Positions 21,196-30,513 of a DNA stretch of 40,111 nt are shown here, in pieces. The notes beneath the pieces were generated by a model that saw only the letters and a list, made by a program, of their open reading frames with translations, was not told where the DNA came from and did no database searches. Each line of letters starts with the position of its first letter. The first letter of the stretch is position 1. This DNA is from an uncultured Gammaproteobacteria bacterium (GTDB lineage Bacteria > Pseudomonadota > Gammaproteobacteria > Pseudomonadales > Pseudohongiellaceae), in the NCBI GenBank assembly GCA_903876785.1, contig CAIRBI010000098.1:1-40111 (forward strand). Reading direction: 5' to 3'. The translations under genes were made by a program, and so were the position numbers.

Positions 21196-21972
21196 TCAAT
21201 CTGCTGAGGCCAACAGCAGCTGCCTCTGTTCACTCCTGCTCAGCGCCAGCAGCCGCTCCTTTCTTGCCTCGATGGCATTCAATTTTTCGGTTCTCTCCCT
21301 GCCGCTATACGGCCCACCCATCACCAGATTCTCTGCCCTGCGGTAGTTGCTCAACGCCTTGATCTTGTCTCCGTCCTGCAGCGCCAGCTCCCCCATATTG
21401 AGATGCGAGTTGACCGCAACGGTGAAACTGAGCGAGCCCAGGTAACGCGACACCGATTCCAGCTGCTCTCCCCGCACCTGCCGAAACTGGTAAAGCCGCC
21501 GGATGATACTCATCGCCTCCCCGATGTAGGCCCGCGTGATCTGTATTTTGCGCTCACTGCTGAGACTGGTGCGTTGCTCAAGTTTTTGCCGACGCTGCTC
21601 CTGCTGTTCAACGCTGGCCCTTTCCAGATCGGTCAGCGCGCCAAGGCCGGACAGCACCTGGCGGATGTCGGTGTCCAGATCGGCTCGGGAGGGATCAAGC
21701 TGCTGAATCTTCAGCAGGTCAGACTTCAGACTCTGGTACAAAATCCTCAGCAACTCCGGGTTCTCATCAAGATCGAGCAGCGCACGAATGACATTGCGGG
21801 TCGACACGCGTCGCTGATCGAGCGCCGTCAGACGATACAAACGCACCATGTTCTGCTCCTGCTGTTCCTGGGCAAACCGGGCAGTAAGCAGCGCAGCCAC
21901 TATCACAGCCAGCAGGCAGAGCAGAATGACGAATTGGGTGAGAGCCATGGGGCACCGAAGAACGGACGACAC
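21196..21972 (-). CDS. hypothetical protein with N-terminal membrane anchor and coiled-coil-like region
   Basis: 258 aa (start may be internal Met, about 21948); N-terminal hydrophobic helix MALTQFVILLCLLAVIVAALLTARF followed by charged helical sequence; no recognised family. Confidence 0.6.
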   Translation of the reverse strand: MSSVLRCPMALTQFVILLCLLAVIVAALLTARFAQEQQEQNMVRLYRLTALDQRRVSTRNVIRALLDLDENPELLRILYQSLKSDLLKIQQLDPSRADLDTDIRQVLSGLGALTDLERASVEQQEQRRQKLEQRTSLSSERKIQITRAYIGEAMSIIRRLYQFRQVRGEQLESVSRYLGSLSFTVAVNSHLNMGELALQDGDKIKALSNYRRAENLVMGGPYSGRERTEKLNAIEARKERLLALSRSEQRQLLLASAD

Positions 21973-22092
21973 TGACGCAAAATATGCGTCTCCTGGTTTG
22001 TTATCGGCGCTGCTGGCGGGAGGTTTATGCTGCAGGCGGGATATTCTGCGGAGTCATTGCTGAATGGGGGAAGGAAAGGAGTAGCAAGCGAA

Positions 22093-22482
22093 TCAGAGCA
22101 GTAACAACAACCAGACCATGGCCACCATCCCCATGGCCACCAACACCGCCGCCGAGCCGATGTCCTTGGCCTTGCCGGAGAGCTCGTGGTAGTCGGCCCC
22201 AACACGATTAACGAGCACCTCGATGCCAGTATTGAGCAGCTCGACGATCATCAACAGCAACAGTGATCCAATCAGCAGCACTTTTTCGACTGCCGATTCC
22301 CCCAGCCACAGAGCAAGGGGTGTGCCCACCACCAGTACGATTACCTCCAATCGAAAAGCTTCTTCCGACGCGAATGCTGCACGCAACCCTGCCAGAGAAT
22401 AGCGGGCGGCGGCCATCAGGCGCGGGATGCCTTTGAGCTTGGGGGGAACAACACCAGAACTGTGCGAAGAGTCATCAGACAT
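22093..22482 (-). CDS. dgkA: diacylglycerol kinase
   Basis: 129 aa; [51 protein letters not shown] motifs; overlaps trpC. Confidence 0.94.
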   Translation of the reverse strand: MSDDSSHSSGVVPPKLKGIPRLMAAARYSLAGLRAAFASEEAFRLEVIVLVVGTPLALWLGESAVEKVLLIGSLLLLMIVELLNTGIEVLVNRVGADYHELSGKAKDIGSAAVLVAMGMVAMVWLLLLL

Positions 22483-23278
22483 GAGCAGTAAACAACTCCC
22501 TTAGTTTGTCTCCGGGGTGCGCGGCGCGCATGAAGGTCTCGCCAATCAGGAACCCATAGATGCCATGATCGATCATTTGCCGCACATCCTCCGCATTGTT
22601 GATGCCGCTCTCCGTCACCAGCAGCTTGCCGGGCGGCGTGAGGCGGGCCAGTCGATAGGTAGTGTCCAAGCTGGTCTCGAAGGTGTGCAAATTGCGATTG
22701 TTGATGCCAATCAGGTCGAAGCCAGTGGCAAGCGCCGTCTCCAGTTCCGCCTCGTCATGCACCTCCACCAGCACATCGATGTTCACGCTCCGGGCATAAG
22801 CGGCGAGTTCGCTCAGCTGTGCCGGACTCAGAGCGGCCACGATGAGCAGCACGCAATCGGCTCCGAGCGCCTTGGCCTCGGCAATCTGGTAAGGATCGAC
22901 CATGAAGTCCTTGCGGATAACGGGGAGCCCGCAGGCCGCGCGCGCCTGCTGCAGATAGTCGTTGCTGCCCTGAAAGAACTGGCGGTCCGTCAGCACGGAC
23001 AGACAAGTGGCGCCGGCTGCCTCGTACTGGCGCGCAATCTGCACTGGCTCGAAATCAGCGCGAATCAAACCCTTGCTGGGTGACGCCTTCTTGATCTCGG
23101 CGATGATCGCGGGTTGCCGGGCCAGCATGCGCTGCCGCAGCGAGCCGATGAATTCACGCTTGTCCGTGACCTGTGCGGCCCTGCGCTCCAGCTCTGACAG
23201 ACTGACGAGCGCGCGCCCTGCTGCTATCTCACGGTGCTTCTGGGCGATGATGTCTTCGAGAATGGTGGCCTTGCTCAT
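22475..23278 (-). CDS. trpC: indole-3-glycerol phosphate synthase
   Basis: 267 aa; [41 protein letters not shown]. Confidence 0.96.
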   Translation of the reverse strand: MSKATILEDIIAQKHREIAAGRALVSLSELERRAAQVTDKREFIGSLRQRMLARQPAIIAEIKKASPSKGLIRADFEPVQIARQYEAAGATCLSVLTDRQFFQGSNDYLQQARAACGLPVIRKDFMVDPYQIAEAKALGADCVLLIVAALSPAQLSELAAYARSVNIDVLVEVHDEAELETALATGFDLIGINNRNLHTFETSLDTTYRLARLTPPGKLLVTESGINNAEDVRQMIDHGIYGFLIGETFMRAAHPGDKLRELFTAHV

Positions 23279-23324
23279 GCTGCTGATCTGTTTTCCTTGG
23301 TGGTTTTTCTTTGCAAGCAGGGTT

Positions 23325-24347
23325 CTACAGCGTGTTGCTGAACGCAGCCAGTTCGTCGAGTTTCTTCAGTGCAGCGCCACTGTGCAGTATCTGCTGTGCC
23401 CTGGCCACGCCAGCCGCCAGCGTCTCCTCGACATTCGCGGCATAGATCGCTGCACCGGCATTCAGCGCCACGATGTCCCCCGCTGCCTCATCCTCATAGC
23501 AGAGTGCACGACGCACCATCGCGAGGCTTTCCTGAGCACTGTCGACCTTCAGCATCGCAAAGCCATCACGACGCCTGATGCCGAAATCCTCAGGGCGAAT
23601 GACATAGTGGCGAATCGTGCCAGCGCGCAGCTCACCCACCTGCGTGTCAGCCGAAATACTGATTTCGTCCAGACCATCGTTGGCGGCAAACATCAGTACG
23701 TGCTCGCTGCCCAGTGACTTGAGGACATCCAGCATCACGTCGATCAATTTCGGATCATAGACGCCGAGCACCTGATTCGGCGCCGAGGCGGGATTGGTCA
23801 GCGGCCCCAGCACATTGAAAATGGTGCGCACACCTATTTCTCGGCGCGCCGGGCCAACATGCTTCATCGCACTGTGGTGACCGGGAGCAAACATGAAGCC
23901 GACGCCAACTGTCGCGATGCAGCGCGCCACGGCCTCAGGGCCAATAGCAAGCTTGACGCCCGCCGCCTCCAGAAGATCCGCACTGCCGCTCTTGCTGGTC
24001 GCGGCGCGATTGCCATGCTTGGCGACACGCGCACCAGCGCAGGCCGCCACCATCGCAGAGGACGTGGAAATATTGAACGTGTCGGTGCCTGTGCCCCCGG
24101 TGCCACAGGTGTCGACCAGATGCTGCTTGTTGGGGACTTCCACGCGAGTCACCAGTTCGCGCATCACGGTCACGGCGCCGAGCAACTCGGCCGCGCGCAC
24201 GCCCTTGATCTGCAGTGCCACCAGAAAGGCACCGATCTGCGCATCAGTACATTTCCCGGTCATGATCTCGCGCATCAGCGTGATCATGTCCGAAGCACCG
24301 ATGTCCTGCTGCTGGGTCAACTGACGAATAGCGGTTTTGATGTCCAT
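23325..24347 (-). CDS. trpD: anthranilate phosphoribosyltransferase
   Basis: [55 protein letters not shown]; start at [10 protein letters not shown]. Confidence 0.96.
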   Translation of the reverse strand: MDIKTAIRQLTQQQDIGASDMITLMREIMTGKCTDAQIGAFLVALQIKGVRAAELLGAVTVMRELVTRVEVPNKQHLVDTCGTGGTGTDTFNISTSSAMVAACAGARVAKHGNRAATSKSGSADLLEAAGVKLAIGPEAVARCIATVGVGFMFAPGHHSAMKHVGPARREIGVRTIFNVLGPLTNPASAPNQVLGVYDPKLIDVMLDVLKSLGSEHVLMFAANDGLDEISISADTQVGELRAGTIRHYVIRPEDFGIRRRDGFAMLKVDSAQESLAMVRRALCYEDEAAGDIVALNAGAAIYAANVEETLAAGVARAQQILHSGAALKKLDELAAFSNTL

Positions 24348-24348
24348 T

Positions 24349-24933
24349 TCAGCGGCAACCATCCAGAAAATTCTTCAACAATTGATGCCCATGCTCACTC
24401 AGGATCGATTCCGGGTGGAACTGTACGCCCTCGACATCGAGCGTCTTGTGGCGCACGCCCATGATCTCATCCATCTGACCGTTTTCGTCCTGGGTCCAGG
24501 CTGTCACTTCCAGACAGTCCGGCAGCGTCTTGCTGTCGATCACCAGTGAGTGGTAACGCGTGGCGGTAAAGGGATTGGTGAGACCGGTGAACACACCTTT
24601 GTTGCTGTGGAAAATGGGTGAGAGCTTGCCGTGCATGACTTTCTTGGCGCGAATGACATCGCCGCCGAAGGCCTGTCCGATGCCCTGATGCCCCAGACAG
24701 ATACCGAGCAAAGGGATCTTGCCTGCAAAGTGTTTGATCACCGGCACCGAAATGCCCGCCTCGTTCGGCGTGCAGGGGCCGGGAGAAATCACGATCTGAT
24801 CAGGCGCCAGCGCCTCGATCTCGGCAATGGTAATGGCGTCGTTGCGATAGACCCGGACATCCGCCCCCAACTCCCCCAGATACTGGACGATGTTGTAGGT
24901 GAACGAGTCATAATTGTCGATCATCAGCAGCAT
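24349..24933 (-). CDS. trpG: anthranilate synthase component II
   Basis: [56 protein letters not shown]; start at internal ATG 24933, preceded by GGAGG. Confidence 0.95.
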   Translation of the reverse strand: MLLMIDNYDSFTYNIVQYLGELGADVRVYRNDAITIAEIEALAPDQIVISPGPCTPNEAGISVPVIKHFAGKIPLLGICLGHQGIGQAFGGDVIRAKKVMHGKLSPIFHSNKGVFTGLTNPFTATRYHSLVIDSKTLPDCLEVTAWTQDENGQMDEIMGVRHKTLDVEGVQFHPESILSEHGHQLLKNFLDGCR

Positions 24934-24946
24934 TGGCGGGCTGTCC

Positions 24947-25016
24947 TCCATTGAGAGCCTGGCATTGGGAGCCTGGCATTGGGAGCCTGGCATTGGGAGC
25001 CTGACATTAGTGGCCT
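24947..25016. repeat. 14-bp tandem repeat (3 exact + 2 degenerate copies)
   Basis: GGCATTGGGAGCCT at 24961-24974, 24975-24988, 24989-25002; degenerate flanks TCCATTGAGAGCCT and GACATTAGTGGCCT. Confidence 0.9.
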
Positions 25017-25056
25017 GGCCTTGGCGGGGGATTCTAGCATGGAAAGCGGAGTCGTC

Positions 25057-25713
25057 TCAGGCCGCGTACCAGTACACGGAGAAGTAGTGCAACGCGGTCC
25101 CTGCCATCACGAAGAGATGCCAGACGAAGTGGGCATAGCGCACGCGCGAGCTCGCGGCATAGAAGCCAACCCCTGCGGTATAGGCGATCCCGCCCGCCAG
25201 TAACAACAACAGCCCCTCCATCGGGACCCGGTCAAGCATCGGCTTGATGGCCACCAGAATGAGCCAGCCCATGAGCAGAAACATGACGTTGGAAAGGCGC
25301 GGATGAAACAGCCGGTTCGATGACTTGAGCACCACCCCGACGAGCGCCAGCGTCCACACCAGCGCGCACAAAGTCCAACCCCAGGAGCCTCGCAAGACAC
25401 CGAGCGTAAAGGGGGTATAGGTACCGGCGATCAGCATAAAGATGGCGGAGTGTTCGATCATCCGCAGCACCTGCTTGGCGCGCCCCTTCGGCAGCGCATG
25501 ATAGAGCGCGGAGGAGAAGTAGAGGATCAGGGTGCTCAACGAGAAGATCGACGCGCCAACCAGAAAGGCGGTGCTTTCTGACTGCCCGGCCCGGATCAGC
25601 AGGAAGGGGCACGCAATCAGTGCCAGCAGAACGCCGACGCCGTGGCTGACGCTGTTGGCAATCTCCTCGCCTCGGGTCTGTTCACGCTTGTGATTATCGG
25701 TGGCTGCGCTCAG
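25057..25713 (-). CDS. hemolysin III family (HlyIII/PAQR-like) membrane protein, probable non-canonical CTG start
   Basis: Track ORF 25057..25539 lacks the conserved N terminus; in-frame extension reads LSAATDNHKREQTRGEEIANSVSHGVGVLLALIACPFLLIRAGQSESTAFLVGASIFSLSTLILYFSSALYH, with RGEEIANSVSHGVG typical of the family. In-frame TAG at 25725-25723. Confidence 0.78.
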   Translation of the reverse strand: MSAATDNHKREQTRGEEIANSVSHGVGVLLALIACPFLLIRAGQSESTAFLVGASIFSLSTLILYFSSALYHALPKGRAKQVLRMIEHSAIFMLIAGTYTPFTLGVLRGSWGWTLCALVWTLALVGVVLKSSNRLFHPRLSNVMFLLMGWLILVAIKPMLDRVPMEGLLLLLAGGIAYTAGVGFYAASSRVRYAHFVWHLFVMAGTALHYFSVYWYAA

Positions 25714-25779
25714 GATGGGCCTCTATGGAGCGTTACTTAACTCCTTGATGAGGCAGCGACTGTAGCAAAAGCAACAAAC

Positions 25780-25819
25780 AAAAAAAAGCCGCTACAGAAT
25801 GCAGGCATCTTGTAGCGGC
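25780..25819 (-). terminator. Rho-independent terminator
   Basis: Minus strand GCCGCTACA-N14-TGTAGCGGC followed by TTTTTTTT; 9-bp perfect stem. Confidence 0.85.
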
Positions 25820-25869
25820 GGAGTCTACCAAACAAACTCAGTTCCCAGACGAAACCTTTCTCGCAACTC

Positions 25870-26319
25870 TCAAAACTTGTAGCCGACTCCCGCCGAGAAC
25901 GCCAACCCGTAGGAATTATCAACCGAAATACTTTTGGTCCCCAGCGTTCTGCGCTCCTAAACTTGTCATGTCGCTGTCAAGCACCAGAAAGGCGTTCAAA
26001 CCGACACCAACATAGGGAGTTACCACACTGATCGTTTGAAATTAATACTGCAGGCTGATGGTGGGGGCAGGTGTGCCAATTCAGCAAGCGTGTTGCCGGA
26101 GTGTCCGACGATGGAGAGTCCGACGATGGAGGGCGACGCCGATTCGTGAGGAGAGACGAGAGCGGCGCCGCCACGCACAATCACATCGTCGGATTCATGG
26201 GCTAGAGCACTTCCCGAAATAATCGCCAACATCGCCCCGGCCAACAATGCTGAAACCGCTGCGGAGACTGGACCATGGATTGAAGAGGTGATATTTCTGG
26301 AATCGATTGTTGCGCGCAT
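25870..26319 (-). pseudogene. ompW-like outer-membrane protein gene remnant
   Basis: Fragments in different frames on the minus strand: signal peptide + AHESDDVIVRGGAALVSPHES (stop at 26020), then VTPYVGVGLNAFLVLDSD, then SVDNSYGLAFSAGVGYKF* ending at 25870. These fit OmpW N-terminal, middle and C-terminal segments. Confidence 0.75.
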
Positions 26320-26380
26320 TGTGCTCCACTCCCTTGTTCATGCTTGGGAAGAAGCATAATGCAATGCGAAAAGTAATGCG

Positions 26381-26394
26381 TTGACTTACATCAT
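26381..26394 (-). promoter_or_regulatory. FNR/Anr-like box upstream of the ompW remnant
   Basis: TTGAC-TTAC-ATCAT vs consensus TTGAT-N4-ATCAA; 62 bp upstream of the remnant's ATG. Confidence 0.55.
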
Positions 26395-26410
26395 GGAAAA
26401 CAGGGCTTTG

Positions 26411-27190
26411 CTACGGACAGCCGATTTTCACTTTGGCAATTGCTTTGAGCGCGGCGATATCGAGCACCTGGATTTCCTTGTTGTCCACCGCGACGATATT
26501 CTGCTTGCTCAGGCGGCTGAACACGCGACTGACTGTCTCCAAAGTGACCCCCAGATAACTGCCGATCTCGGCACGGGTCATGGGCAGACGGAAATTGAGA
26601 GGTGAGAGTTTGCGACGGTGATTGCGGCTGGAGATACTCAGCAGCAGCGCTGCTACGCGCTCTTCTGCCGCGTTGCTGCTTAGCAATGTCAGCATCTGTT
26701 GATCTTTGACGATCTCCTGTCCCATCAGGCGGAAGAAGCGCCCCTGCAGAGAGGGAATGCGCGTGCTCAGTTCTTCCAGCAGATTAAACGGAATTTCACA
26801 GAAGGAGCCGGTTTCCAATGCCACCGCCGAGCCACCGTGGCGGTTGCTGCTGATGCCGTCCATTCCCAGAATTTCGCCAGGGAGGTACAGACCCGTGACC
26901 TGCTCCTCACCATCCCAGCTGCTCTTGAAGGTTTTGAAGCTGCCAGCACGTATCGCATAGATAGCGTTGAACACGTCGCCTTCGCGGTAAAGATAATCGC
27001 CCTTCTTCAGATTGCGACCCCGTTTCACGATCTCGTCGAGGCGGCTGATCTCCGAGGCATCCAGGGCAATCGGGAGACAGAGCTCGCCGAGCCTGCAATC
27101 ACCGCAGGAAATGCTGGAATTGGTATGACAAGTGCGCTTCACGGCGAGTGAACAATCATCGGCGACGTCTGGCTGGTAATTGAGTTTCAC
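26411..27190 (-). CDS. anr: FNR/Anr-type oxygen-responsive transcriptional regulator
   Basis: 259 aa; N-terminal Cys cluster SISCGDCRLGELC, cNMP-like domain, HTH MTRAEIGSYLGVTLETVSRVFSRL. Confidence 0.93.
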   Translation of the reverse strand: MKLNYQPDVADDCSLAVKRTCHTNSSISCGDCRLGELCLPIALDASEISRLDEIVKRGRNLKKGDYLYREGDVFNAIYAIRAGSFKTFKSSWDGEEQVTGLYLPGEILGMDGISSNRHGGSAVALETGSFCEIPFNLLEELSTRIPSLQGRFFRLMGQEIVKDQQMLTLLSSNAAEERVAALLLSISSRNHRRKLSPLNFRLPMTRAEIGSYLGVTLETVSRVFSRLSKQNIVAVDNKEIQVLDIAALKAIAKVKIGCP

Positions 27191-27350
27191 GTTTTTGCCT
27201 TGTCCGGGGTCATGTTGGTGCCCGTCATTGTAGTAGATCGGAGACCGACGGCAAGCCTTATTTCATTTCCAGAGACAAGCATCCGTCTGCGCTGCAGACA
27301 GATAAAAAGACAAAAACCCAGAACGCGCAAAAAAGGAGGCAGATCGACGA

Positions 27351-28808
27351 TTAAATCGCCCTCGAGAACATTGGCCTGAGAGGAAAACCTCTGTTCAGAT
27401 ACTCATCGAAGGCCATGCAGATGTTGCGCAGCAACAACGTGCCGTCGGTGGTGACAGACAGCCCCTGCTGCCCGTGCATCACGATCAACCCGTCGCGCTC
27501 GAACTGTTCCAATTCCGGCAACGCCTGGCGAAAGTGCTCGGTGAAATTGATCTTGTAGTCTCGTTCCAGGCCTGCAATGTCGAGCTCGCGGAAGCAACTG
27601 AGCTGCTGGATGACTTCGCGACGCAGCGCATCCTCGGCGTTGGAGACTACGCCCCTGGCGACCGGCAGCTGATTCGCGTCCAGCGCCTGGTAGTAATGTT
27701 CCAGTTGTACCTCATTCTGCGCGAAGACGTTGCCTGCCGTGCTGATAGAAGAGACACCGAGCCCGATCAGATCCGCTGCCTTGTCAATCGAGTAGCCCTG
27801 GAAATTGCGGCGCAGTTTGCCCTGCGCCTTGGCCAGCGCAAGGGGATCATCCTTCTTGACGAAGTGGTCAATTCCTATATACAGATAACCGGCACCTGTC
27901 AGGGTGTCGATGATGGTAGTGAGAATCTCCAGACGCTGGGATGGCGTCGGCAGATCCTCGGAATTGATCGCTCGCTGTGCAGAGAAGCGTTCCGGCAGAT
28001 GCGCGTAGTTGTAGTAGCTGATGCGGTCGGGCGACAGCGCAATGACCTGGCGCAATGTCTCCTGAATGCTCTCCACGGTCTGTAGCGGCAAGCCATAGAT
28101 GAGATCGAAATTCAGGGAGCGGAAATCGCGGGCGCGGATGGTATCCACCAGTTCCACAATTTCGCTGTCACTCTGCACTCTATTGATAGCCTTCTGCACA
28201 TTCTCGTCGAAGTCCTGAATGCCGAGGCTGATGCGATTGAACCCAAGCCCGCGCAGCAATTCGATGCGCGCACGCGTGACAGTGCGGGGATCGACCTCAA
28301 TGGAGTAGTCACGGTCCATGGCGGCCTGCAGATTGAAATAGTGCGACGTCAGGTGCATCAGCTCCGTGACTTCGGCATCATCCAGAAACGTTGGCGTGCC
28401 ACCACCCCAGTGCAGCTGAGTCACCGGCCGTCTGTAGACACTGGACTGCAGACGCAGCAGCGCCATCTCCTTGCGCAGGTGGTCCAGATACTGCCGCACG
28501 TTGGCGCGGTTGCGCGTGATGATCTTGTTGCAGCCGCAGTAGTAACAAGGAGAACTACAGAAGGGAATATGGATGTAAACGGAGACCGGTTCAGTATCTC
28601 CGTACAACTGCGACTGCCGGTTAAGCGCATCAAGGTAGAGGCCCGCACCCATGGCTTTGAATTCAGTGGCAGGCGGATAAGACGTGTAGCGTGGCCCCGG
28701 CCTGTCGTATTTATGCAGCAATTCGATGACGCGAGCAGAACAAATCGCTCCGGCCAAAGCCTGAGCGTTACTGTTTTGAAAAGATGCTGGCGACAGAGAC
28801 GGTTTCAT
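27351..28808 (-). CDS. hemN: oxygen-independent coproporphyrinogen III dehydrogenase
   Basis: 485 aa; YDRPGPRYTSYPPATEF, radical-SAM motif CSSPCYYCGCNK, HWGGGTPTFLDD. Confidence 0.96.
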   Translation of the reverse strand: MKPSLSPASFQNSNAQALAGAICSARVIELLHKYDRPGPRYTSYPPATEFKAMGAGLYLDALNRQSQLYGDTEPVSVYIHIPFCSSPCYYCGCNKIITRNRANVRQYLDHLRKEMALLRLQSSVYRRPVTQLHWGGGTPTFLDDAEVTELMHLTSHYFNLQAAMDRDYSIEVDPRTVTRARIELLRGLGFNRISLGIQDFDENVQKAINRVQSDSEIVELVDTIRARDFRSLNFDLIYGLPLQTVESIQETLRQVIALSPDRISYYNYAHLPERFSAQRAINSEDLPTPSQRLEILTTIIDTLTGAGYLYIGIDHFVKKDDPLALAKAQGKLRRNFQGYSIDKAADLIGLGVSSISTAGNVFAQNEVQLEHYYQALDANQLPVARGVVSNAEDALRREVIQQLSCFRELDIAGLERDYKINFTEHFRQALPELEQFERDGLIVMHGQQGLSVTTDGTLLLRNICMAFDEYLNRGFPLRPMFSRAI

Positions 28809-28842
28809 GAAGGGCAGTTTAATTCAGCCCGATTTTGCTGCC

Positions 28843-28856
28843 ATGACATAGGTCAA
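28843..28856 (-). promoter_or_regulatory. FNR/Anr-like box upstream of hemN
   Basis: Minus strand TTGAC-CTAT-GTCAT, about 35 bp upstream of the hemN ATG; hemN is a known FNR/Anr target in pseudomonads. Confidence 0.65.
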
Positions 28857-28874
28857 AAGTTTACTGGGTCAAAG

Positions 28875-28923
28875 AAAAGCCGGAGCAAGCCGCGCAATCG
28901 ATGCGCTGCCTGCTCCGGCTTTT
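28875..28923 (-). terminator. Probable Rho-independent terminator (palindromic, possibly bidirectional)
   Basis: AAAAGCCGGAGCA (28875-28887) / TGCTCCGGCTTTT (28911-28923) perfect 13-bp arms, inner stem GCGCA/TGCGC; lies just downstream of the minus-strand NHL gene. Confidence 0.8.
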
Positions 28924-28957
28924 GTTATTTCTTGCAATCAGGCTATCTATCGGCGAA

Positions 28958-30112
28958 TCAGTTAATCAGCCGCGGAATGAACTTGGTCAGCCCCTGCACC
29001 GGACCGACTTCGCCACCATAGACGTTGCCAGCGCGATCCACGGCGACACCCTCACCCATGGCACCGATGCCACCCATGCCGGTGGGCCGCTCGGAGTTGT
29101 GCTCGGGCACGTAGTACAGCACTTCGCCTGTTTTGGCATTGCCGACCCGCAGCCCTTTGCGCCAGCCCGGGTTGTAGTTCTCATCGGACTCGGAGTCGAT
29201 GGCGTAGAGCATGTCGTTGGCATCGATATACAGGCCGCTGATACGGCTGAACTGATACCAGGTGTCGAGGTGGCCACCTTCCTGATCGAAGATCTGGATG
29301 CGGCGGTTGCCCCGGTCGGCAACGAACAGGCGGCCCTGGGAATCCATCGCCAGCGAGTGCGGCGAGCGCAACTGCCCATCCTCGAAGCCCCACTCACCGA
29401 AGCTCTTGATGAAGGTGCCATCGGGCGCAAACTTGGAGATGCGGCTCTTGGAATTGGGGCCGGGTTCGTCCTGGAACTGGGCACCGTGGGTCTCGGCCAC
29501 GAAGATGCTGCCATCAGGCGCCACGAGCACATCGTTGGGCTCGGTGAAATGCGTGGGCGGATCCCCGGCCTCACCCGGCGTGCCCAGCGTCAGCAGCAGT
29601 TCGCCCTGCGGGCTGAATTTGAGCACGGTGTTCCCCTTGCCTGCCGCGTCAGGATTGGCTGCCAGCTCGGCCGCATTGGCTGAACGTGCGTCCACCACCC
29701 AGACATTGCCCTGGCGATCCACGTCCATGCCGTGCGGCCACAAGATCAGACCGGCGCCGAAGCTCATTACCGGACGCCCTTCGGAATCGAGCTTGACGAT
29801 GGGATCAACGTCCGAACCGGCACAGGAGTTCGCGCCACAGCGGTCGCCAACCCACAGGCTGGTGCCATCGACATCGATATTGATCGCGCTGATGGAACCC
29901 CAGGTACGCCCTTCCGGCGGAGTGCTCCAGTTGCGGACCGTCTCATAGGGGTTCGGCAGATTGTTCACGGGCGGCACATTGGCGTGTTCGGCAGGGCCGC
30001 GCGCGCCACCCTGCGCCAGGGCAATGCCAGGAACAGCAACGAGCAGGGCGCAAGCGATGGCGGTGCGCAACAGGCGCTGTCCAGTGTGGTTCAGGGTCTT
30101 GTTGTTATGCAT
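28958..30112 (-). CDS. secreted NHL-repeat beta-propeller protein (peptidyl-alpha-hydroxyglycine alpha-amidating lyase-like)
   Basis: Signal peptide (LLRTAIACALLVAVPGIALAQGG) at internal ATG 30112; repeated propeller blades (WPHGMDVDRQGNVWVVDARS, EPNDVLVAPDGSIFVAETHG, SPHSLAMDSQGRLFVADRGNRRIQIFDQEG). Confidence 0.82.
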   Translation of the reverse strand: MHNNKTLNHTGQRLLRTAIACALLVAVPGIALAQGGARGPAEHANVPPVNNLPNPYETVRNWSTPPEGRTWGSISAINIDVDGTSLWVGDRCGANSCAGSDVDPIVKLDSEGRPVMSFGAGLILWPHGMDVDRQGNVWVVDARSANAAELAANPDAAGKGNTVLKFSPQGELLLTLGTPGEAGDPPTHFTEPNDVLVAPDGSIFVAETHGAQFQDEPGPNSKSRISKFAPDGTFIKSFGEWGFEDGQLRSPHSLAMDSQGRLFVADRGNRRIQIFDQEGGHLDTWYQFSRISGLYIDANDMLYAIDSESDENYNPGWRKGLRVGNAKTGEVLYYVPEHNSERPTGMGGIGAMGEGVAVDRAGNVYGGEVGPVQGLTKFIPRLIN

Positions 30113-30240
30113 GAAACACCTCAGAGATATCAACGGGTTGGTCTTGGTGGGCGTGCACAATGTTACTGCACACCGCTATGAATTCGAGAGCGCCAGAACA
30201 TGACCTTTTGGGGCTGGAAAGTCAACTACACCTACGCTGC

Positions 30241-30483
30241 TTAATCGCGTTTCTTGTTCCTGCTCTTGATCTTGTTGCGCTCATTCAGTTCCAGAAACAC
30301 CGCCAGCTCCTTCTCTGCCCACACCTGTGCCTCGGCCTCCGATGCAAAAGCTCCCTGCGTTTTCGAGACGACGGTCTTCGTCGCGGTGGCACGACGAGTT
30401 ATTTCCGCACTCCATTCTTTCGCTGCGCCTTCTTCAACGACGCTTTCCATTACGCGGGATTCATATTTCTTGCTGGCTGCCAT
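30241..30483 (-). CDS. small hypothetical protein (DUF3622-like)
   Basis: 80 aa; EWSAEITRRATATKTVVSKTQGAFASEAEAQVWAEKEL; family name from recall, not searched. Confidence 0.65.
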   Translation of the reverse strand: MAASKKYESRVMESVVEEGAAKEWSAEITRRATATKTVVSKTQGAFASEAEAQVWAEKELAVFLELNERNKIKSRNKKRD

Positions 30484-30513
30484 GAGGCGGGCTCCTGATA
30501 ATTTAGAAAATTT

